A program made the translations under genes and the position numbers. A DNA stretch of 64,000 nucleotides from Sporosarcina ureae (GTDB lineage: Bacteria > Bacillota > Bacilli > Bacillales_A > Planococcaceae): contig NZ_JARIEA010000073.1 of the NCBI RefSeq assembly GCF_029267015.1, positions 1 through 64,000 of the forward strand, written 5' to 3'. Under the pieces are notes generated by a model. The model ran no database searches and was not told where the DNA came from. It saw only the letters and a list, made by a program, of their open reading frames with translations. Of this stretch, positions 1-10,024 are shown in pieces; within the stretch, counting starts at the first letter, position 1; every line of letters begins with the position of its first letter.

Positions 1-120
1 GATCCTTACTGTCAGTATACATGAATGGGTTCTGACAAATCATCTGCTTTCTCACCTTCTGGAGGAATTTTCATAGATAAATATTAGCTGTGCTTTAGAC
101 AAATGTAAGTATTTTAAAAG

Positions 121-182
121 GTACCTGTGGGAGAAATTAACGTGAATGAATAAACATTCACGAAAGTTCCGTTCACAGGTAC
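121..182. repeat. 62-bp palindromic intergenic repeat, copy 1
   Basis: gtacctgtgggagaaattaacgtgaatgaataaacattcacgaaagttccgttcacaggtac; outer arms GGTACCTGTG/CACAGGTACC and inner arms CGTGAATG/CATTCACG are perfect inverted repeats; same length and about 77% identical (manual count 48/62) to 31077-31138. Confidence 0.85.
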
Positions 183-309
183 CCTTTGCTATATCCTTCA
201 AGACGCGCTACGAGGTAAATGGCCAGTTTTTAACTGGTGAAAATCCTACCCGCTATATGATGCAATCTAGGCTCGGTCGCTCGACCGGATACCTGAAATA
301 AAATAAAAT

Positions 310-3300
310 TCAGTTTGTTAGGTTATTTACACTTTCATATAAATTAGGTAAATCAAATTTAATTTCATATGGTGAAAAAAAATAAATATTAGATGTAGAA
401 TTTTTCTTTTCAATATTATTTTTCAAACCAATTAATTTTCCATTCTTTATCTTAACAAAAAGATGTTTGTTATGAATTTTAAATTCAGCATAATCCTTAC
501 CATGATGCAAATTAAAAGTTTCTTTTACTTTTCTTAAATATTGCTGTTCTTCCTCGACAGGAAACGTTTTCAACTTCCCATGTACTAGATAAGTTAATAA
601 TTCTAATCCAAGTGATCGATTTAACTGTTCATGCTTAGTTTGATTTTGATAATTACGTAAGCACTTATAACATGATGAATCACATTCGTTACTACATGCT
701 TCTAATACCTCAAATGTTTCTTCAATAATTTCAGATATTCTTTCTCCAGCTTCATATGAATAACCCGCCCCACCAGAAAGTGTATCAAATAAATATAAAT
801 CAACAAATCCTCCTTCTCCATCACGCTGATTAACACGGTAGCCTACAGTTAATTCTTGCGCGTCAATATCTAAGACTCGGCTGGAAGCAAGTATTAATCC
901 TTCCCCTAATGTACAAAGCGCATCACGCAGCCAAAGCTTATTAGCATGAAAATCCAAAGTAGACTTCATAGATAATCGAATTAATAATAGATCTGTTTTA
1001 AAAGAATTCCCTAAATAAACTTCATGTATTATTCCATAGCAACTTTTATTATTAGATCCAGATCGTTGAAATGGTTTGTCATGTTTATTTAAGTTGCCAA
1101 CATAGTTATTCTTTAATATAGGTTCAATAAAACCGCAATCTTCACACATGTTAAAACCACTTTCATTATCTGTACCACGATTAACTATAAGTAATTCTTC
1201 ATTTTCTCTGTGTACATATTCAATTAATTCTAGTTGATTATAAATTTTTGAATCAATATGATCATCTTTCAATATAAGCTGAGGTGAACTAGTATAACTA
1301 TACTCTTGTGATGAATCTCCTTTTCTTACTTCTCTGCCTTTCTGAGGTGAAAAACCCTTAGGTATTATATATGGTTTAATTACTAGCTCCTTTTTACAAT
1401 TTGGACATTTGTCAATCGCTTCTTCTTTTTCTAGTTTTTCAGTAAAATTACATTCATTACAGATTGCTACTTTTTTATCGTAAATATTAATATCTTGGGC
1501 TGGTGCTTCTAGATTTTTCGAGAATGGATTATATATTCCGCCAATACGATATGTTTTTTTATTTACAACAATCTGTCTACCTGGTGCATACTCACTTAAA
1601 GCACGATTTAGCTCCAGTTGGGGACGTTGTACTAGAATAACTTTATTGTCTTTATTACGCCCTTGAATATACAAACTCGATAGATTTTGTGGAAATGCAT
1701 ACGTAGGTAAAAAACCATAGTTAAACAAAAAATTAAGCAATAATTCATCAGGATGTTTTTCTGTTTGTTTTTCATTTTCTAGTTCATAATACTTTTTTAA
1801 GTTTTCTTCTACTTCGAATTCAAATTTATCTATTAAGTCTTGTTCAAGATTTTCCGCAGCTTCTTTTACAAGCTTCCATTTATCATCATCATTTTCAATG
1901 GATTGTTCTGGTATAATGGCAAAAAATTCAGGATTATTTTTAAACTTAATTTTTATCTGCTTTTGAACCCACTCATTAAAATCATTTAGCGAGAATACTG
2001 AATAACCTTTAAAAAAGTCAATAGTTGTACCTAAAGCCTCAGATATATCACTAGAACTTTCTCCATCGTTATCAGCACATTCATGGAAATATGTTTGGAT
2101 TAAAAGTGCATGAATATGTCTTTTAATTATTTTTTTGTTTTTTATATAAATAAGTGCCTCTCTCGCATCGCCACTAATAATTTGCTCTGGATGATTAAAA
2201 TAATAATTGTCATGCGGACCGTCTTGGGCATAGGTAACTACAGTAGAAATTGATGATCCACGTCGACCCGCACGACCTGCACGTTGTTGATAATTTTCAC
2301 GTTGTGGGGGAATATTTCTCATTCCAACTGCAGTTAGCGAGCCTATATCAATACCAACCTCCATGGTAGTTGTACAACTTAATATATCAACAATACCTAA
2401 ATCCTCATCTAATACAATATCTTGGAATGCCATTTCATATTGTTCAGTAGTTGCAAAAGCTATACTAGTATCTTTTTGTGATAATTGGGCTGTATGCTCT
2501 TCAACTGATATGTTTGTTATGTTTTCTCCTTTTAAAACTTGAGCTATCGGCGTTCGCCAATAGCCCTTTTCAGCGCGAAGTATATCGCTTTCAGGTAATA
2601 ATTTTATAATTGATAAAGAGTTACAATTAGGACAGCTTTCATTTACAATTACAGCGTTAATTTGTTTACACGCCCCACATTTATACCAAATATGGTTTAT
2701 ACCATCTTTAATCTTTAATTTATTAAGATCTAAAAAATACTTGTCAGATCTAGATCGACATAATTTTTCAAAGAGTAATTTAATCACTAACCGCGAATTT
2801 TCTTCTCCTACATAATTCCTGATAATTGAAAATAGTTGATCTGACACACTATTTATATTTCTTCCCCACTCGGAAGAATCACGATAAAACCCAAGAAGTT
2901 CTCTTCTTTCATATGTTTCTAAATCTATATCTACAGCTATATTATCTAACATTTCTTTAATAAATAAAATCGTTATATTTTCAAGATTTTCTTTACTTAT
3001 TAAATCATGAATATCTCTACTATAAACACGTTTTAAATTTGCCGGTACGACAATACCAGTTGTTGTATCATATATTGAATACCCCGGCTTTCCAATAACC
3101 TCCAGCATACGTAGTTTAAACTCTTTACGAATAGATATATCTATATCATCATCAGCTTCTTCAAATACTTGTATCAAATCTGGCCCATGTTCATTAAAAA
3201 ATTCTTTGACATAACTATCTTTGTCCCTAACCAAGTCTTTTCTCTCTTCCTGTGAAAATAAATACAATTTATTGGTATGCAAATAGTGTAAAATCGCGGG

Positions 3301-5631
3301 ATATATATGCTTACCTAACTTAGCTCGAATATCGCCTTTCTCAAATTCATATGACGCTTTTAATACCAATTGACGAACAGAATCTTTCTCTACTTCTTCA
3401 GGTATATCTCGTGCCAAGCGTGCAGCCTTTTGGCGACCATCTGAAAATATTAATACTTTACGTCCTTCATTAATGTTTTCTCTTTTCCCTTCGACTGGAG
3501 GTTGTGTTATAAACTGTTCACGAATTAAGTTCGCAAAAGGTTGCTCACCCTTTACCCGAAGATCACGAATATTAAATTTCGCATTCTTTAAACAACAAGG
3601 ACATTTTTCAAATGAAATAGCATCAGAATAAAATTTGTTGTGTTTACGACTTGATACTTTCTCTACTGATTTATAAACTTGTATAAATTCTTTATTCTTT
3701 TCGTTATCGGGCGGTATATTCTGTAAATAGCCTGTTTCAATATGAAGCCATAGTGGTGTTATAGTTTCACTCTTAACATTATCATGAGGTTTCTCAATTA
3801 ATAAATGTATTTCTCTTAATTTCTCACTTATAACACCGTGACCACTCTCATTCCATAAATATTTTGGAAATTCTCCCATTTCATTTACATAACCTCTAAT
3901 AAATGCAGATCCACAATATCTATGTGTTAATACTTCATATACTCTACCGTTACAATCACACGTCAATCGATTATCTTCATATAGTTTTCCCAGTGTTCCT
4001 ACTTCATTACAACTTGAACATTCGTGATTTATACAGGTATAAATTCCAGTGACACCCCTAAAAAACATATGAACTCTTGCTGGTAATAATACTCGTCCAT
4101 TTTTATTTGCTGTATTTGCTAGAAGTAGGAGATTACTTACAGCTTTCTCTGCACTCTCTTTAAGTTCTAGAGGATATAGTAATGAAATGATTTCATTGAA
4201 TGAAGTAGCATTTCCGCTTATTTTTTTAATGACTTTTTCTAAAGGTTCCCATCCATCTAAATTATCATATAAATATTGTGGAAATTCTGTAGCGTTAGAA
4301 GGCGGAGAAGTCCAATTGAGACTTTCAAAAAAAACGGCTAGTTTTTCAATGTTATCACTATAATCGCTTTTAATATTAATCAGGGCTTCTGTATTCATAT
4401 TCAATAAAATATTTAGATTGTTTTCTGTTGTATAAGTCGTTTTTCTATTTTCTTTTACACCCTTTATTAATTTGTATTCACGTTTATCAGGCTTCCCTGT
4501 TAATTGCTCCGCAAATTGAATTGCTCCTTTTTCATCATCTTCATTTCCTAAGCTCGCGGAAGTTAAAATACATTTCATTCGATTACGATCAATACCTAAT
4601 CGTGATTGTAAGCGCCTTATTAGTAACGCAACTTCTGCACCACCAGTACCTCTATACATATGTGCTTCATCCAAAATTAAAATAAATTGATTTTCGTCAC
4701 TTGCAGCTAACCAATCTTTTGTTTGTTTCCATATCGAACGTTCTATTGGTCGCATTAACATATATTCAAGCATAGAATAGTTAGTAACTAAGATATCAGG
4801 CGGGCAGTCTTGCATTTCATGTCTAGTAAATAGTTCCGAATCTGTTGATAACCCCTTATATCTACCTTTACTATTTTTCTTTGAATTCTTAAACGCATTT
4901 AAATCTTTTGCCGGCCACTTGCCTCTATCTTTCATTTGTTTTACTTCTTCAGGTTTATTATTTTCCAATTCGGAATAATAATTTAATATATCATTAAGTT
5001 GATATTTATCTTTATTTGGAGAATGTGATCCTGCATAAGGTGTCCGCGAAGTATACATACCGAATTGAGGATTTCTATCAGCAGCTTGAGAAAATAGTTT
5101 TTTAACCCTATCATCTCCAAATAATTTTCTTAACCTTGTCATTTGGTCACTAACTAATGCATTCATAGGATAGAGGATTAAAGCCCTAACAGATCTTTTT
5201 TCAAATTGAATTGGTCGTTCAACAGCTTCTATATACAATGTATTCAATATTGGATGTAAGAAAGACTCTGTTTTACCAGAACCAGTTCCAGTAGAAACAA
5301 TAATATCATTGTCTTCTTGTAAAAAAGCTTGCATCGCAATTTCCTGATGTAAATACGGCTTTGGATATACACCTACTGATTTTTCAAAACGAGACAATTT
5401 CATCATTAATTCTTTCGATATTTCTGGAATGTTCATACTTTCATATATATTGCCAGACTCGTATACAGGCGTAGACTCAATGTAGGGCTCTGTAGATAGT
5501 GTACCTTTTTTATTTAATAGTATTGTACGTTTTTTTTGAATACTACTTTCACTGATTGGATATTGTGTTTCAATATATTCAGCTAATTTATGATGTAGAC
5601 GATTAGCAATAAAAGTAATTGTGTAGTCCAA
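310..5631 (-). CDS. DEAD/DEAH-box superfamily 2 helicase with DUF1998/MZB-like C-terminal zinc domain
   Basis: Walker A STGTGSGKTES, DEAH box LILDEAHMYRG, TSASLG, motif VI QQRAGRAGRRG; C-terminal LSGGAGYSYEAGERI...CSNECDSSCYKCLRNYQNQ; several CxxC zinc ribbons (CPCC, CGAC..CPNC, CNEC..CPNC, CEDC). Confidence 0.9.
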   Translation of the reverse strand: MDYTITFIANRLHHKLAEYIETQYPISESSIQKKRTILLNKKGTLSTEPYIESTPVYESGNIYESMNIPEISKELMMKLSRFEKSVGVYPKPYLHQEIAMQAFLQEDNDIIVSTGTGSGKTESFLHPILNTLYIEAVERPIQFEKRSVRALILYPMNALVSDQMTRLRKLFGDDRVKKLFSQAADRNPQFGMYTSRTPYAGSHSPNKDKYQLNDILNYYSELENNKPEEVKQMKDRGKWPAKDLNAFKNSKKNSKGRYKGLSTDSELFTRHEMQDCPPDILVTNYSMLEYMLMRPIERSIWKQTKDWLAASDENQFILILDEAHMYRGTGGAEVALLIRRLQSRLGIDRNRMKCILTSASLGNEDDEKGAIQFAEQLTGKPDKREYKLIKGVKENRKTTYTTENNLNILLNMNTEALINIKSDYSDNIEKLAVFFESLNWTSPPSNATEFPQYLYDNLDGWEPLEKVIKKISGNATSFNEIISLLYPLELKESAEKAVSNLLLLANTANKNGRVLLPARVHMFFRGVTGIYTCINHECSSCNEVGTLGKLYEDNRLTCDCNGRVYEVLTHRYCGSAFIRGYVNEMGEFPKYLWNESGHGVISEKLREIHLLIEKPHDNVKSETITPLWLHIETGYLQNIPPDNEKNKEFIQVYKSVEKVSSRKHNKFYSDAISFEKCPCCLKNAKFNIRDLRVKGEQPFANLIREQFITQPPVEGKRENINEGRKVLIFSDGRQKAARLARDIPEEVEKDSVRQLVLKASYEFEKGDIRAKLGKHIYPAILHYLHTNKLYLFSQEERKDLVRDKDSYVKEFFNEHGPDLIQVFEEADDDIDISIRKEFKLRMLEVIGKPGYSIYDTTTGIVVPANLKRVYSRDIHDLISKENLENITILFIKEMLDNIAVDIDLETYERRELLGFYRDSSEWGRNINSVSDQLFSIIRNYVGEENSRLVIKLLFEKLCRSRSDKYFLDLNKLKIKDGINHIWYKCGACKQINAVIVNESCPNCNSLSIIKLLPESDILRAEKGYWRTPIAQVLKGENITNISVEEHTAQLSQKDTSIAFATTEQYEMAFQDIVLDEDLGIVDILSCTTTMEVGIDIGSLTAVGMRNIPPQRENYQQRAGRAGRRGSSISTVVTYAQDGPHDNYYFNHPEQIISGDAREALIYIKNKKIIKRHIHALLIQTYFHECADNDGESSSDISEALGTTIDFFKGYSVFSLNDFNEWVQKQIKIKFKNNPEFFAIIPEQSIENDDDKWKLVKEAAENLEQDLIDKFEFEVEENLKKYYELENEKQTEKHPDELLLNFLFNYGFLPTYAFPQNLSSLYIQGRNKDNKVILVQRPQLELNRALSEYAPGRQIVVNKKTYRIGGIYNPFSKNLEAPAQDINIYDKKVAICNECNFTEKLEKEEAIDKCPNCKKELVIKPYIIPKGFSPQKGREVRKGDSSQEYSYTSSPQLILKDDHIDSKIYNQLELIEYVHRENEELLIVNRGTDNESGFNMCEDCGFIEPILKNNYVGNLNKHDKPFQRSGSNNKSCYGIIHEVYLGNSFKTDLLLIRLSMKSTLDFHANKLWLRDALCTLGEGLILASSRVLDIDAQELTVGYRVNQRDGEGGFVDLYLFDTLSGGAGYSYEAGERISEIIEETFEVLEACSNECDSSCYKCLRNYQNQTKHEQLNRSLGLELLTYLVHGKLKTFPVEEEQQYLRKVKETFNLHHGKDYAEFKIHNKHLFVKIKNGKLIGLKNNIEKKNSTSNIYFFSPYEIKFDLPNLYESVNNLTN

Positions 5632-5634
5632 CTT

Positions 5635-6555
5635 TCATCTCTCCCTTCTTAATTCACAACGAGATAAAATATGCTCAACATTAAATAAATTGTGTGATTC
5701 AAATATATATTGTTTTGGCCATTTTGCAAATTCAGGTGTTGCAAATATTCTTAAAAGTAGATGTTCTTCTTTAGGAAGTGAACAATTAATATTTAATTTC
5801 ATATAGTTCCCTTCAATAGGAAATATATTAAAAGTAAATACTTTGCTTTTCTGATAATTCAACGCTAAATATAGGCGAATATAATGTGAATGACTCTCTA
5901 TTTCAGATGCTTTCCATTGAAAACCGTCCCAAGATGCGAAGAATTTATCAATTTTTTCAGAGTTTCTAAATTTTCTATTAAAAAATAAAATATAAAATTC
6001 ATTTTTAATTAAGTGATTATTTTTTTTTACTTTTAACGCTCTTGATTTAGTAAAATATATTATTTCTGATGGTTCTTCATCTTCTAGAGCTCCAAGTTTA
6101 TTCTCATATACTTTTAAAATTTGACTAAAAGTAGGTCTATGCAAGTATTCTTTATATGACAACGCAATACTCATAGGATTCTCAATACTAATTCCCATCC
6201 CAAGAGTCTTATCATTTGAATTTTGTTTTAATGAACTAATTTTAAAATAATTTCCATCTGGCATTAACACACATCTTTCTGGTGGTAATGAATAAAAACC
6301 GTTACCTATATTTAGAATTTCGCCTACATCAACAAGATAGTTAATAAACTGCATTTCTAAGCTTGGCTTTTCTTTATTAAAAAATGATTTAAAAATGATA
6401 TCTTCATTATTAAATAATCTAATCAATATCGTAGTTATTCTTTTTATATTTATTGATTCCGTTTGAAATTCTTCACAAAAACTAGCTAATAAATTTTTTG
6501 TATAGTTACTGTAATGATTAAGTTTTCTTTGCACAAGTAAATAATGGTCAATCAT
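5635..6555 (-). CDS. Uncharacterised protein, operon partner of the helicase
   Basis: 306-aa ORF; ends 3 nt before the helicase ORF and overlaps the upstream gene by 4 nt; N-terminal helical region followed by GNGFYSLPPERCVLMPDGNYFKISS. Confidence 0.8.
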   Translation of the reverse strand: MIDHYLLVQRKLNHYSNYTKNLLASFCEEFQTESINIKRITTILIRLFNNEDIIFKSFFNKEKPSLEMQFINYLVDVGEILNIGNGFYSLPPERCVLMPDGNYFKISSLKQNSNDKTLGMGISIENPMSIALSYKEYLHRPTFSQILKVYENKLGALEDEEPSEIIYFTKSRALKVKKNNHLIKNEFYILFFNRKFRNSEKIDKFFASWDGFQWKASEIESHSHYIRLYLALNYQKSKVFTFNIFPIEGNYMKLNINCSLPKEEHLLLRIFATPEFAKWPKQYIFESHNLFNVEHILSRCELRRER

Positions 6556-8513
6556 ATATCTTTTCCATTACCTTTTGACATATAAAATGATTGTTTAAAT
6601 AATTTGTAACACCATTCAAATAACTCTTCTTCATTTGGAATAAAGGTTACCAACTGATTAAGCCAAACAATCAAATTTTTTGGTGACTTGAGATCTTCAT
6701 CCTTAACATCTTCAATCCAATGATTAAAACGTTTGTATATTCCGTTGCTGAATTCAGAGAATTCAAGATCATCAATCGACGTTAAATACAATTGACCAGT
6801 TACAATTTTACTTAAGTACTTTACAACAACTGGTTTTCTAATATAATCAGCAGATTTAATTAAAGGACTATTAGGCATTCTATCTATAAAGTCATCTGCA
6901 TCTTTCAAAGAATCCAATGTTATAATAATGATATTTGAATTAAGTTTCTCATCGCGCCATTTTTGTTCTTTGATATAGAGTGGCAATGAATAAAATGCAG
7001 AAGTTACATGAGGGTTACTAATAATCATTGCTTTTACTAGCTCTAACGAATTGAATTTTTCATTCTGAATATTTAAATTGTTTAAGTTAAATGTTTCTAT
7101 CTCTGGTATAATTGTTATGCTTTGTGATGAAGCGATACTCTTTGTAATACATTTAGCTAATATTAAACTATTTTCTCCATAAATTAAAATGGGCTCTTGT
7201 AATTTTAGTGACGTTAAAATCGTGGAAGATAGTTTTAATTCATTGTCTTTACCACCAAAGATCTTCAAATTTTCCTGTAATAATCTTTCAAAACCTATAA
7301 TATTGTATATGTATTCACTTTCATATGAATCACTGTTTGAAAACAAGGAGTTACTTAAAGTTTGTTCTTTAATTGAAGGTTTGATTGTTTGAGATTGCGG
7401 GAGAGAAGATGTTGCCAATTGTTCAGCATAAACTTCTGCAAACTCAAATTGCATATCATATATTTTCTTATTCATCGTCTCTTGTACAGTATTAAGCTGA
7501 AGATCAACAGTTCTTAGTCTTTCCTCTTTTATTTCAGCTTGTATTGTAAGATCATTTATATATTGTTCTAGTTTAGTAATATTTTGCAAAAGACTATTGT
7601 TTTGCAATATAAAATTTTCATACTGTTCATCAAATCTCTCTCGAACTTTTGTATCTATGACATTCCCACTTGCCTCTAAGTTCAATAATCTTTCGGTGAA
7701 AGTATCTTGAGTCTCTTTATCTAATGACTTATTAGATATCAAATTTATAGTTCTGTTAATTCTCTCTTTTATATGAGGTTCATATTCATTAACTTCGCTA
7801 TACCATTCTTTTAATCTGCTCGTCACTTTTCTTGTAATTTCACCAAATTCCTCATATTCTTTTAATTGCTTTAATACATCACTTATAACTCTTTGGTCAG
7901 TTGCTAAGTCAATCCATCCTTTAATATTATTGTCCTCTATTTTTTCTATACAGAAAAGTCGCTCCTGATTTTTAAAATGATCAAATACTCTTGTTATATT
8001 TAAATCTTGTTTGTAATAACCTACAAACTCATAATCTTTAACTATATATTTCTCTTTTTGCAATTCAAGTTTGACCGGGCCAATAATATAATCATCTGCT
8101 GTTCTGAAATAAATGAAATCAGATGGTATAAAAGAGAGTGATATACCTTTTAATAGATTTTCCGTTATTAAATGTTTGCTTTTCTCAATTGTTTCATCTA
8201 AATCTATCACTTCATATAAATCTAAATTCATAACATCTTTCTCAAGAGAATACTTCGAAAATTTAGGGTTTCCTTCTTCGAAATAAGTAGCCTCAATCAA
8301 TTCACATAGTTTAAAAACTTCAGATTGTGGAGCTGTATATGAATTTGGAACAAAGACTTTTCCTGAGTTTGGAAATACTGATAAAAGCGAACTTTCATCT
8401 ATAGGTTCTAATTCGCCGTTTATATATATTCCGTAGGGATATGCTCCAGCAGCATATATAATTCCAGCTTCTTTATTAACACTTACTCTAAATACTTTTA
8501 ATAATGCTATCAT
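6552..8513 (-). CDS. Uncharacterised coiled-coil protein with possible degenerate AAA+/P-loop C-terminal region
   Basis: 653-aa ORF with 4-nt overlaps on both sides; central coiled coil (LLQNITKLEQYINDLTIQAEIKEERLRTVDLQLNTVQETMNKKI); C-terminal EPILIYGENSLILAKCITKSI and NIIIITLDSLKDADDF. Confidence 0.75.
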   Translation of the reverse strand: MIALLKVFRVSVNKEAGIIYAAGAYPYGIYINGELEPIDESSLLSVFPNSGKVFVPNSYTAPQSEVFKLCELIEATYFEEGNPKFSKYSLEKDVMNLDLYEVIDLDETIEKSKHLITENLLKGISLSFIPSDFIYFRTADDYIIGPVKLELQKEKYIVKDYEFVGYYKQDLNITRVFDHFKNQERLFCIEKIEDNNIKGWIDLATDQRVISDVLKQLKEYEEFGEITRKVTSRLKEWYSEVNEYEPHIKERINRTINLISNKSLDKETQDTFTERLLNLEASGNVIDTKVRERFDEQYENFILQNNSLLQNITKLEQYINDLTIQAEIKEERLRTVDLQLNTVQETMNKKIYDMQFEFAEVYAEQLATSSLPQSQTIKPSIKEQTLSNSLFSNSDSYESEYIYNIIGFERLLQENLKIFGGKDNELKLSSTILTSLKLQEPILIYGENSLILAKCITKSIASSQSITIIPEIETFNLNNLNIQNEKFNSLELVKAMIISNPHVTSAFYSLPLYIKEQKWRDEKLNSNIIIITLDSLKDADDFIDRMPNSPLIKSADYIRKPVVVKYLSKIVTGQLYLTSIDDLEFSEFSNGIYKRFNHWIEDVKDEDLKSPKNLIVWLNQLVTFIPNEEELFEWCYKLFKQSFYMSKGNGKDI

Positions 8514-10024
8514 TTATCTTCCTTCAACTCCCTGATATAATCAATTACTGGTTTTGGTATTTGGAAGCCATTATAATTAATTAGATATAACAATTTTCTT
8601 TTATTTTTATAATTACTATCAATCACCATTTGTTTTAATGAAATTAACTCCTGTATTGAATAAATGCCTTTAGGAAACATATTTACTCTTTCATAGTAAG
8701 ACAGTAATTTTTCATAATCCCATATGTTTTTTTTAATATTTTGTTTTGTAATTTTCAAACTCCAAATTGTTGGTATATCTATTCTGAAAGGTGCTTTTAA
8801 ACCACTTAAATCATTAGTGTTAACTTTATAATCAATTTCATCTTTAGAGCTAACGCAAAATGAATGGGTACTGCTAACTGAACATACATCTTTACAAACT
8901 ATTTCTCTTTTTTTATAAATAACTTCATTATCATTTATTTTAATAGAAAATAAAGATTTATTGGAATGCACCACTTCAGGAAGATATCGGAGAGTTATGA
9001 ACTCTGTTACTACTTGATCCATATAAATTATATAATCTCCTTGTCTAGAAAAATTAATTTCAACAACATTATTTTTATTTCCGAATAATTCAGAAATACT
9101 TGAATCTGGTGAAATTACAATAATTTTCTGATTAAAGGTAGATACTTTAATATTTGATATTTGTAATTCGACGAATGGTTCAGATACTTCATAAGTTGTT
9201 CCAATTTTCTTGAAATTCGAAGGTTTTATCAAGTCGATATGACATCTAACTTGTGTTAATTCATAATCCAAAGTTCTACCAAACCATTCTATTAAATCCT
9301 CCGAAAATTCTGTAGGCATTATTAAATCGTAAATATGGTAAACGGAATATTTAAGATAGCTTATAACATCTAAAGATTCATGGATGCTCAAATTATATTT
9401 AGTTACTACAAAAAATCTATCTGACAAAGTAATTTTTTGATATGGAATACTAGTAAATCTTCCTTGAATTTCCTTAAAAATTAGAGATCGGTTTTCAAAT
9501 GGCAGGAATCCTCCACTAATTTTTAAATCTAGATTATTTTCCTTTTCTAAGTTTGAACTAGTTAATGTGTATTTGTTAAGTAAAGGAACTTCTATTACAT
9601 TATTATTTCTACTTGGTAATAAATTCACTATATTGAATTCAAAGTCTACTATTTCTCTACAACTATACGAATAGTAACTTTTCTGGATCTGATTTAAAGT
9701 TATCTCTTTATTAATCAAAGGAAACTTCAAAAAGAATTTATAGTCTTTTGAATTTCTTTCTATGATTAATCTAACACCTTGGTTTGCAACTGTTTCCAAG
9801 TTATATACATTATCTATACTTAAACTATTAGAATATAGTTCGCACAATTCTTTTGAATAGTTCTTTTCACCTTTCATATGACGAAAATGTGATACCATTA
9901 CTTTTCCTGGATAAAAAATCACTTGACATCTACAATATGGACAGTAATACTTCAGTCCAGATACAGCGTTTTTCGCTTGAATTAATTGCTTTTCTAATGT
10001 ATAAGCAAAATCCAATAAAATCAC
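8510..10024 (-). CDS. Protein with CoiA-like N-terminal zinc motif
   Basis: KYYCPYCRCQVIFYPGKVMVSHFRHMKGEKNYSKELCELYSNSL resembles the CoiA N-terminal pattern; the SD-like GAGAGGTGA with TTG at 10015 suggests the true start is TTG 10015 rather than GTG 10024. Confidence 0.75.
   Translation of the reverse strand: MILLDFAYTLEKQLIQAKNAVSGLKYYCPYCRCQVIFYPGKVMVSHFRHMKGEKNYSKELCELYSNSLSIDNVYNLETVANQGVRLIIERNSKDYKFFLKFPLINKEITLNQIQKSYYSYSCREIVDFEFNIVNLLPSRNNNVIEVPLLNKYTLTSSNLEKENNLDLKISGGFLPFENRSLIFKEIQGRFTSIPYQKITLSDRFFVVTKYNLSIHESLDVISYLKYSVYHIYDLIMPTEFSEDLIEWFGRTLDYELTQVRCHIDLIKPSNFKKIGTTYEVSEPFVELQISNIKVSTFNQKIIVISPDSSISELFGNKNNVVEINFSRQGDYIIYMDQVVTEFITLRYLPEVVHSNKSLFSIKINDNEVIYKKREIVCKDVCSVSSTHSFCVSSKDEIDYKVNTNDLSGLKAPFRIDIPTIWSLKITKQNIKKNIWDYEKLLSYYERVNMFPKGIYSIQELISLKQMVIDSNYKNKRKLLYLINYNGFQIPKPVIDYIRELKEDK

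Noticed and set aside
121-182. Palindromic repeat as an ordinary intrinsic terminator of the helicase operon
   Set aside because: No T-run follows either strand's stem closely enough, and a same-length copy occurs at 31077-31138 in another context; treated as a dispersed repeat.
4428-4685. 85-aa plus-strand ORF inside the helicase gene
   Set aside because: Antisense to a strongly coding 5.3-kb ORF, low-complexity translation, no RBS; the same applies to other antisense ORFs such as 7189-7392, 16131-16545, 19047-19490, 22461-23000, 36025-36639, 44352-44765 and 58626-59036.
310-10024. DISARM, Dpd or BREX annotation for the helicase operon
   Set aside because: No DNA methyltransferase, drmC-like phospholipase D, queuine-related Dpd genes or PglZ are visible, so I did not assign a named system.
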